NCBI RefSeq assembly: GCF_900111145.1
Contig: NZ_FOIR01000002.1
Span: 372,001-436,000 of the forward strand
DNA: 64,000 nt
Source of the DNA: Roseivirga pacifica
GTDB taxonomy: Bacteria; Bacteroidota; Bacteroidia; Cytophagales; Cyclobacteriaceae
Direction: 5' to 3'
The notes beneath the pieces were generated by a model that did not search any database, was not told the origin of the DNA, and saw only the letters and a program-made list of their open reading frames with translations. Position 1 is the first letter of the stretch; each line of letters starts with the position of its first letter. Shown piece after piece: positions 34,562-40,898 of this stretch. Made by a program: the position numbers and the translations under genes.

Positions 34562-37117
34562 TTATTTCGATCTAAGCTTAGCTTTGTTTTTGTTGGCTCC
34601 TGAATAGATAGCGTTGAAGATCAGCTTGTAGGTTCCTCTTGGTTGACCTCTAAATTGTGGTCTAAAACCAAATAGCACCATTTTACCACCGCCATATTCA
34701 ACATCTAGCATGGCTGAAGTATTCGCTAGGTGCTCGTCTTCTCCCATGGCCCAACCACTCATTAGCAAGTCATCAGAAGCATATTTTACCACTTCGGTAA
34801 TTCCTTCTGCACCGGCATTCACTTTAAAGGCACTACTCTGATTGAAAGAAGCCGCAACCTCCGGCATCATACCAAAAGCCATTGGCTGGCTTGTATCAAC
34901 GTCAGAACGAATAAGTGAACCTGGAATAAAGAAGTCATTCGACTTTAGGTCTTCCAGTACATTAGTCACAGGCAACTTGAAGTGCTCAATGGCCATGTTA
35001 CTAGCATCATCGAAGAAGATAACTGTTCCGCCACCTTTAGTATAAGCATCAATTGCAGCCACACCTTCTTCGCCTATACCACCACGGAAACGTTCAGGTG
35101 CACGGTTGGTGCCATCAACAATGGTTCTAGAATTTTGAGAAGGCACTATAATAGCACTGTATTGTGCTAAATCACCAGTTTTAATATCAACATTGTGCAG
35201 CGTATCCAAATCAAACTCAAACTGCTCAAGCATCCAACGTGTCCAACCTTCGTCCATATTGGCTCTCCACGATTTGTAAATACCAATTTTAACAGGCGCT
35301 AATTCTACCACCTCGGCAGATGGCTTTTTAGCCAGTTTGGCAAAGTTCAAACCTAGCTCCTCGCTCATTTTTGCTACATCAGCGTCAAGCTTACCTTTTC
35401 TGCGTACCAATACTGAACCTGCTTCAAATTCACCTTCCGCTTCTTGTAAAATGCTTACTGTATAACCAGCCTTTTGTAGCCTGTTAATGGCTGTGGCGCT
35501 TTGGTTGTCTTTGTTAGAAAACACATAGCCGTAACGGCCAGTACCTGTTACAGTACCCGCATCGAAGGAAAGTTTTTCTGTCAGCTCTTCTGCCTGAGCA
35601 TTGAATGAAGTGGTTACTCTGTCAACTGTTACCCCCATTTGCAGTGGAAGTGTCCAACCTGCCAAGTCGTATGGCGGCATTGGTGGCCCACCTGGATACA
35701 AGAACTGATCTGGGTAATCTTGCTTCTCCATCAAATCGGCTAAGAAAGGTCTGAAAGCCTGACTACCATAGAAAATGATTGAACCAGCTTTATACGACTT
35801 GCCATTGGCAGTAAAGTCGCTAGTAGCACGGTGCGCTTCTATCCCACCCTGCATTAAAATGTTAGTCAGGTTTATGGCCTCACTTGGATTCCACTGATCT
35901 GTAGGAATCACATATGCAAAAGCACCAGACTCATCTTCAATGGCATCGCGGCCCATGCTATATATATTGTATAGGAACTCATCCTTTTTATCTGCTGCCA
36001 AATCTAGTACAGCCATAGATGCTTCCAACATGTAGTCAATCGCCATTCTGAAACGCATTGTTCCACCTTTATAAGGATACGGATAGAAAATCTCGGTAGA
36101 GTTAGCCGGCTTACCAGCTACGCGCTCAGGCATTTTCTCAGGATCGTATTCTGTAGGAGAAGGCGTGGGTTGTGCCGTTTCGGTCAAAATACCAATTTGG
36201 TTGTGGTAATAAGGAGCAGTACGCATACCACCATTCCAGAACATGCTATAACCTGTAGTTGCAATAGCTCCTGGCATTTTCTTCATGGCAAAACGATTGG
36301 CCATGGCCGTACCTACCAAGTTAACTCCTGTGGTTACACCAGGGTGAATTTTCTGGTTTACAGGGCTGCGGAAAGGCGGAATAAATATCATAGCGCCTCT
36401 TGGTGCAGTTTGGTGGTGGTTGTGCACAATTTGCGGATACCACTCACTGTAAAGCACCTTAGTTACGGCTTTGGTTTCAGGCATGTTATTCATAAACCAG
36501 TCACGGTTGTTATCGTGACCAACGTATTTCTGATACAAAATTGGTGGGCTTGAGCTCTCGTATGGAGTCCCCAATGTTTTGCGGTACCAGTCTACCACAA
36601 TATCAAGGCCATCAGGATTAATTACCGGTACCACCAAAGTGATTACGTTCTCCCTGATCTTTTGCATTTCTTCAGACTCTTCTGCAGCTACTCTCCAAAG
36701 CAACTCCGAAGTCATTTGCGCGTGCGCACGTTCTGTAGCATGCATACCGCCATCAAACCAAACAATGGCCTTTCCATCTTTCGACAGTTTACGTGCCTCT
36801 TCTTCAGTAATTTCGGCACGCGAAAGTTTTTCACTTATCTCTCTCCACTTTTCTAACTGAGCAATATTCTCTTCAGTAGAAATAAAGAAAAGCTTAATAG
36901 GACGGCCCATTACGGACTTCCCAATCTCAATCATTTTTACACGATCTGTAGATGCCTCCAGCTTTTCGTAGTACTCAAGCATCTGGTCGTAGTCAGCTAG
37001 TTTATAGTCTGCGCCTACTTCATGGCCAAAGGTTTCTCTTGGGTGCGGAATTTGCCCTTGCACCGAAAAACCCACCACCATAAGCATGGCTAATAGTAAT
37101 TGTATGGATCTCTTCAT
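34562..37117 (-). CDS. Secreted M14-family zinc metallopeptidase
   Basis: 851 residues, signal peptide MKRSIQLLLAMLMVVGFSVQ. The zinc-binding HxxE is H126/E129 in DGGMHATER and the third ligand lies in QIVHNHHQ (about 230-235). Substrate-binding parts of the carboxypeptidase fold are visible as VINPDG and HDNNRDW, and LTETAQ holds the likely catalytic glutamate. The C-terminal ~250 residues form a glutamine-amidotransferase-like domain (SAIIVPSQ, GGGTVIFFDDAS). A homologous enzyme lies at 40899-43571 in opposite orientation. Both probably degrade peptides in the periplasm or outside the cell. Confidence 0.9.
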   Translation of the reverse strand: MKRSIQLLLAMLMVVGFSVQGQIPHPRETFGHEVGADYKLADYDQMLEYYEKLEASTDRVKMIEIGKSVMGRPIKLFFISTEENIAQLEKWREISEKLSRAEITEEEARKLSKDGKAIVWFDGGMHATERAHAQMTSELLWRVAAEESEEMQKIRENVITLVVPVINPDGLDIVVDWYRKTLGTPYESSSPPILYQKYVGHDNNRDWFMNNMPETKAVTKVLYSEWYPQIVHNHHQTAPRGAMIFIPPFRSPVNQKIHPGVTTGVNLVGTAMANRFAMKKMPGAIATTGYSMFWNGGMRTAPYYHNQIGILTETAQPTPSPTEYDPEKMPERVAGKPANSTEIFYPYPYKGGTMRFRMAIDYMLEASMAVLDLAADKKDEFLYNIYSMGRDAIEDESGAFAYVIPTDQWNPSEAINLTNILMQGGIEAHRATSDFTANGKSYKAGSIIFYGSQAFRPFLADLMEKQDYPDQFLYPGGPPMPPYDLAGWTLPLQMGVTVDRVTTSFNAQAEELTEKLSFDAGTVTGTGRYGYVFSNKDNQSATAINRLQKAGYTVSILQEAEGEFEAGSVLVRRKGKLDADVAKMSEELGLNFAKLAKKPSAEVVELAPVKIGIYKSWRANMDEGWTRWMLEQFEFDLDTLHNVDIKTGDLAQYSAIIVPSQNSRTIVDGTNRAPERFRGGIGEEGVAAIDAYTKGGGTVIFFDDASNMAIEHFKLPVTNVLEDLKSNDFFIPGSLIRSDVDTSQPMAFGMMPEVAASFNQSSAFKVNAGAEGITEVVKYASDDLLMSGWAMGEDEHLANTSAMLDVEYGGGKMVLFGFRPQFRGQPRGTYKLIFNAIYSGANKNKAKLRSK

Positions 37118-37237
37118 AAGATTATTAAAGGTTTGCTTGAAGATACTACTTAAGCCATCAGCATTTCACCAGATATTAGACGACTATCGCATATTTAAAA
37201 TGAGTGGGAAATATGCTTAGTTATCGGTGAGGGGATT

Positions 37238-37760
37238 GCACTGACTAGTTAATTGGGGAATTAGGTAATTGGTTATTCGTGGACCAGTTATCCGTTAATC
37301 GGAAAACAGAAAACAGTGTGTTAACCTTTGCCACTCCCTATTCTCCTCGACCGTAGTGGAGATGCCTGTCCAACATTTTAGTTATCAGTATATTGGTTGA
37401 TCAGAAATCAGTGGCATCCCTTTAGGGACAGAGGGTAATTAGTGCACAGTGCGCGGTTATTCGTGGATCAGTTATCCGTTAAACGGAAAACAGAAAACAG
37501 TGGCATCCCTTTAGGGACAGAGGGAATTAGTTAATCAGAAAACAGTTCTGCTTTTCATAACTCATGGTTCAAAGTGGCGGCTACCGCAAAACCAACTACA
37601 GCGCGTCATGCTGAACTTGTTTCAGCATCTCCAACAGCCTTGCACCTGACTGGTTAATTGGGGAATTAGGTTATTGGTTATTCGTGGATCAGTTATCAGT
37701 TAATCGGAAAACAGAAAACAGTGGCATCCCTTTAGGAATAGAGGTAATTAGTTAATCGGA
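37238..37760. repeat. Degenerate tandem repeats in a 966-base gene-free stretch
   Basis: The gap 37118-38083 holds no gene. Three copies of a ~70-95 base unit (GGTTATTCGTGGA... CAGTTATC... GGAAAACAGAAAACAGTG) begin near 37270, 37455 and 37680. A GGCATCCCTTTAGG unit is interspersed at about 37408, 37502 and 37720. Shorter relatives occur at 50740-50960 and 54385-54425. No coding potential. Confidence 0.6.
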
Positions 37761-37939
37761 AAACAGCTCTATAGTTCATGTTTCATGGTGTCGGCAACCG
37801 CAAAACCAACCCATTGTCTCCAGTAATCTGACTACTCAAGCTAATAGGCTCTGTACTCAAATGAGTTATGAAAACGGCACAAAGGCCACCTTGGAAGAGG
37901 GTACTAATTTTTGGCTAAATATTTATTTTGCTAGGACAC

Positions 37940-38045
37940 TTCCGCAATAACGACCAAAATCGATAGCATGTTAACCAAAATGGAAATATGCGGAACTTTA
38001 TGAAAACCGATACCATAGCAATTGTAAAAGTTGGTTATTGCGGAA
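37940..38045. other. Long inverted repeat just upstream of the first cassette
   Basis: TTCCGCAATAAC (from 37940) is complementary to GTTATTGCGGAA (ending 38045), with CACTTCC/GGAAGT pairs outside it. It precedes the first cassette boundary at 38074/38075 and may be an attI-like site or the remainder of a lost attC. Confidence 0.45.
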
Positions 38046-38083
38046 TTATTTAGGAAGTTCCTTATATAAATGAGTTATATGCC

Positions 38084-38575
38084 ATGACTGCAAATCCAAG
38101 TACATATCTCCTTGATCAACGGAACGGTAAATTTATACTGTACTTGGGCGAGTATTCATCTGAACAAGGAATGTCGCTACTCCCAAGAGATTTGGAGATT
38201 GCGAACGTATCACTTGGAACAAGCGATTACATGAACTTGAGCTGGGCAACCGAAAGTGATTTTCCAACTTTTAGAACATCGGGCGAACTCTCAGACTTCC
38301 TGAACTCAAACGAAGTTTGGTTTTTAACTTTTGAAGTGGATTTTAAAGATTATGGCTCCCTCAGAACTCATGATAACGGAGAGTGTCATTTTGAACTGCT
38401 GAATAAATCTGATGCAATCGAACTAATCAAGAAATCCGCTCCTGAACAACACTCGTCACTAATTCTTTCTAAACTTCTCGAACTTCCTGACAAGTATCTA
38501 ACTGTCAACTCTAACGGAGAACTCCAAGTTTATCATACATTCGACCAATACCTGAACGAAAACCAAGGCATATAA
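38084..38575 (+). CDS. Cassette 1 protein, unknown (163 residues)
   Basis: No family recognised. Soluble, acidic, with a barrel- or cystatin-like mix of strands (KFILYLGEYSSEQGMSLL, VWFLTFEVDFKDYGSL) and one helix (DAIELIKKSAPEQHSSLILS). The ATG follows the attachment-site half GTTATATGCC directly, and the stop codon is inside the complementary GGCATATAAC, so there is practically no untranslated DNA in the cassette apart from attC. Without its own promoter it depends on upstream transcription. Cassette genes of this kind are often immunity or stress genes, but nothing here shows that. Confidence 0.7.
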   Translation: MTANPSTYLLDQRNGKFILYLGEYSSEQGMSLLPRDLEIANVSLGTSDYMNLSWATESDFPTFRTSGELSDFLNSNEVWFLTFEVDFKDYGSLRTHDNGECHFELLNKSDAIELIKKSAPEQHSSLILSKLLELPDKYLTVNSNGELQVYHTFDQYLNENQGI

Positions 38576-38805
38576 CAGACACTATCGGTTATGCGCCAAA
38601 CTGCCTCTTTGCCAGCTTCATTGGAACTTGCCCGCTCCAGTGCACCTTCTGATACTTCATCGCTTTTGGAGACTTTTGTGGTTCTGGTTTTTTACTTGTG
38701 GAACGCAGTGCCTTGTAGCCACCGTTGTGCTTCTGGTGCACTTCCGCTATTTTAGCTGTATTTGCCAACTGTGGCACACAAACCGATAGTTGGGCGTTGT
38801 GGTGC
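38567..38805 (+). repeat. attC-like site 1
   Basis: R'' GGCATATAAC (38567-38576), L'' ACTATCGGTT complementary to L' AACCGATAGT, 5-base spacer, R' GTTGTGGTGC (38796-38805). A long imperfect stem including GTGCACC/GGTGCAC fills the centre. At 239 bases it is longer than typical attC sites. Confidence 0.75.
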
Positions 38806-38826
38806 ATTACGACCGAACACTAAGCA

Positions 38827-39186
38827 ATGACAAGAAGACTTTTACTAACGACAATTATTTCTATGGGAATCTTCAACCTTTTTGGACAGAATAAGACGAC
38901 TGAATACAAGTTTTCAGACCCCGAAGACAAAGCAATCATTACTTGTGACCACGTTTTGAATGGCGACAGACCGATTCTGTACGCTTCACACGATGCCGAA
39001 GGAGATTGGCAGTTTCTATGTGGACACGAAGACCACACGGAAGACAATGCGAAAGTTATTTCGCTCAAACAGGCGACAGAAATCGACCCTTCAATTAATG
39101 ACCTGTATGAAATGCCTGTGAACGTGGGTGCTGAAAGGGAATCTGTTAAGGACAAGTGGCAACCATTCCGAATGCCAGCGGAATGA
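38827..39186 (+). CDS. Cassette 2 protein, exported, DUF2185-like
   Basis: 119 residues. A signal peptide (MTRRLLLTTIISMGIFNLFG, cleavage after GQ) is followed by a domain with IITCDHVLNGDRPILYASHD, GDWQFLCGHEDHTEDNAKVI, DPSINDLYEMP and a final ERESVKDKW. I remember this pattern from a widespread group of small proteins annotated as DUF2185 or immunity-like; the link to that family is from memory and not checked. Members are usually cytoplasmic, so the signal peptide is unusual. Cassette context: 31 bases from the crossover point, 14 bases before its R'' box. Confidence 0.6.
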   Translation: MTRRLLLTTIISMGIFNLFGQNKTTEYKFSDPEDKAIITCDHVLNGDRPILYASHDAEGDWQFLCGHEDHTEDNAKVISLKQATEIDPSINDLYEMPVNVGAERESVKDKWQPFRMPAE

Positions 39187-39200
39187 AAAAGAAAGAAAAC

Positions 39201-39334
39201 GCACCACAACAAGAGCTAAGTGTCAGGGCTATGGTATTGCGTAACTTGGGACATATCACATCGCTCTCGTGTTCGTCACGGTGGACAGGCTATCGCCCGT
39301 CTCCCGCCCCAACACTTAGCTGAACCGTTACAAG
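39201..39334 (+). repeat. attC-like site 2
   Basis: R'' GCACCACAAC (39201-39210), L'' AGCTAAGTGT (39214-39223) perfectly complementary to L' ACACTTAGCT (39312-39321), spacer GAACC, R' GTTACAAG (39327-39334). Confidence 0.8.
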
Positions 39335-39345
39335 GAATTTCACCG

Positions 39346-39822
39346 ATGAAGAATTTACTCACCTTTACCTTAATATGTTGCTGTATGAGCCTGCAAGCCC
39401 AAACGATGGATTCTACTTGGGTTAAAGGTCAAAAGAAACTTGAGGATGGCTACTACAAAGCGGATAAAATTACATTTTCAAATGTATTAGTGACGGATTA
39501 TCAAGATTCTAGTAATTTCTATTTCGTTGATGAAAAACTAGAAATTCCATTGAACAGCTTAGAGGATGCCACAATTACTGAGAATAATAATGGGAACACT
39601 TTTATCCTTCTAAAATTTAAATCAGGTTCTCACAAAAGATGGGAAGAATTGACGTCAAATCAGGTCGGAAAAGAATTAGTGCTTATAGTTAATAATCAAC
39701 TCGTTCAAGCATCTAAGATCAACATGACTGTCTTTAATGGAATGAGTGCAATTAATAGAAATGATCTATCCCAAGAACAAATGCAGGGTTTAATGAAAAT
39801 GATAAAGGAGAGAATTAAATAA
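39346..39822 (+). CDS. Cassette 3 protein, exported, SecD P1-head-like C-terminus
   Basis: 158 residues from the ATG at 39346, beginning with MKNLLTFTLICCCMSLQAQ, a signal peptide; the frame stays open upstream through attC2 but those starts are rejected. The C-terminal part KELVLIVNNQLVQASKINMT then VFNGMSAINRNDLSQEQMQG resembles the head subdomain of the SecD P1 region (a strand ending in a hydrophobic-V-hydrophobic-DG turn, then a strand with AP-like and G-rich pieces). No membrane helices follow, so it would be a free periplasmic protein. Function unknown. Confidence 0.6.
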   Translation: MKNLLTFTLICCCMSLQAQTMDSTWVKGQKKLEDGYYKADKITFSNVLVTDYQDSSNFYFVDEKLEIPLNSLEDATITENNNGNTFILLKFKSGSHKRWEELTSNQVGKELVLIVNNQLVQASKINMTVFNGMSAINRNDLSQEQMQGLMKMIKERIK

Positions 39823-39825
39823 CTG

Positions 39826-40019
39826 CTTGTAACACAACCTATACGCAATGCGGCTGATGGTAGTGCCGAGCCTGCATCTCTCATAGCCCGTCTAAGCTGC
39901 GCTTTGACGTTTACAAAAATGAAAATTAACTTAAACCACAACTTTGGCTACGAACCGTGCTCGATTCAAAACTATCGCTTTTGAATCCCGCACTACGCAT
40001 AGCCAGACCGTTACCTGCC
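39826..40019 (+). repeat. attC-like site 3
   Basis: R'' CTTGTAAC (39826-39833), L'' CTATACGCAATGCGG pairing at 12 of 15 with L' CCGCACTACGCATAG, R' GTTACCTGCC (40010-40019). The four bases between the stop codon of cassette 3 and R'' show how tight the unit is. Confidence 0.75.
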
Positions 40020-40024
40020 ATTGC

Positions 40025-40537
40025 ATGAGCCTCTTCAGAAGATATGACTTAATCGAAAGCCCTCAAGAGCTATTGATAATTCGAAGGAGGGTTAGAAATC
40101 TCTCTAATGCAATAGTTTATTTAGTCGGCTTTCTTCTATGGTATATCGTATTAGAAGCCCAGGCAAATTCAGCTCAAAATGAACTTATTTACATCTTCTA
40201 TTTATTCCCACTACTCTTTATATCTAGGATAATTAAGTCCATCAAATCATTAATCATAAGAGACAAAATATCATTTAATTTTAAGCTAGGCGACCTGATA
40301 ATCAATGATCAAAGACGAGCTAAGCTTTCAAATATCAATTGTGTAATCGTTGATTATGATAATAAATTGGACATTCAACAGTGTTCACTTGAATTACAGA
40401 CTTCAGATGAAGCAAACATCATTTTAGACAAATCGGATGCTGGCATGAATAAAGAAGTTATAGAAACAGCAAAGAGCATAGCTTCATTTCTGAAAGTACC
40501 CATTCAAGATTTACACCCATATGAGGAGAAATTATAA
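40025..40537 (+). CDS. Cassette 4 protein, two-helix membrane protein
   Basis: 170 residues from the ATG at 40025, six bases after the R' half-site; the open frame reaching back to 39944 runs through attC3 and is not used. Two membrane helices (NAIVYLVGFLLWYIVLEAQA and ELIYIFYLFPLLFISRII) are followed by a soluble strand-rich domain (ISFNFKLGDLIINDQRRA, CVIVDYDNKLDIQQCSLELQ). The layout recalls small PH-like membrane proteins. No family firmly recognised. The stop overlaps the start of attC4. Confidence 0.65.
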   Translation: MSLFRRYDLIESPQELLIIRRRVRNLSNAIVYLVGFLLWYIVLEAQANSAQNELIYIFYLFPLLFISRIIKSIKSLIIRDKISFNFKLGDLIINDQRRAKLSNINCVIVDYDNKLDIQQCSLELQTSDEANIILDKSDAGMNKEVIETAKSIASFLKVPIQDLHPYEEKL

Positions 40538-40538
40538 C

Positions 40539-40789
40539 GGCAGGTAACATAACCTAAAGTGCAGCACCTCATAAAGTTTCTGTTTTCACAAGACCATTTA
40601 ATCAAAGCCTTACCGCAAAGCCTCGTGGAAGAAGGATTGGCTGTTTAGAAATTAACAGACTGCCAATCTTGATCTTATATCCTGCGGTGTGTCTCTCCTA
40701 CTTCAGTAGTTTCTCGGACTTTGCTATATTTCGTTACATTAACAAAACACGAAAGCGGCAGCTGCACATTAGCCAAACCGTTTTCCTCC
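40539..40789 (+). repeat. attC-like site 4, right end of the array
   Basis: R'' GGCAGGTAAC (40539-40548), L'' CTAAAGTGCAGC (40554-40565) complementary (one bulge) to L' GCTGCACATTAG (40761-40772), R' GTTTTCCTCC (40780-40789). No matching GGAGGAAAAC follows, so the array ends here. The remaining 109 bases up to the next gene hold nothing else I can name. Confidence 0.7.
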
Positions 40790-40898
40790 CAAAACCATCA
40801 AACCTTAAACATTCATCATTAAGCATTATCCCCCTACCACCAATATAAAATCCTACAACTCTCGTGCATCAAAATTATTCCGGTAGTATTTTAATTGC

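Larger units (their letters stand above)
38075..40780 (+). mobile_element. Integron-type gene cassette array without integrase (CALIN-like), four cassettes
   Basis: Four co-directional genes are each followed by a long palindrome. For every cassette the ten or so bases after the crossover G (GTTATATGCC, GTTGTGGTGC, GTTACAAG, GTTACCTGCC) are the exact complement of the bases just behind that same cassette's gene (GGCATATAAC, GCACCACAAC, CTTGTAAC, GGCAGGTAAC). This is the rule for integron cassettes, whose attC forms when they circularise. Cassettes: 38075-38796, 38797-39327, 39328-40010, 40011-40780. No tyrosine recombinase is seen in the window. The array sits between two M14 peptidase genes. 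Confidence 0.85.

Noticed and set aside
38589-38807. 72-codon minus-strand frame between cassettes 1 and 2
   Set aside because: It coincides exactly with the palindromic attC-like site 1; the frame is a by-product of the inverted repeat.
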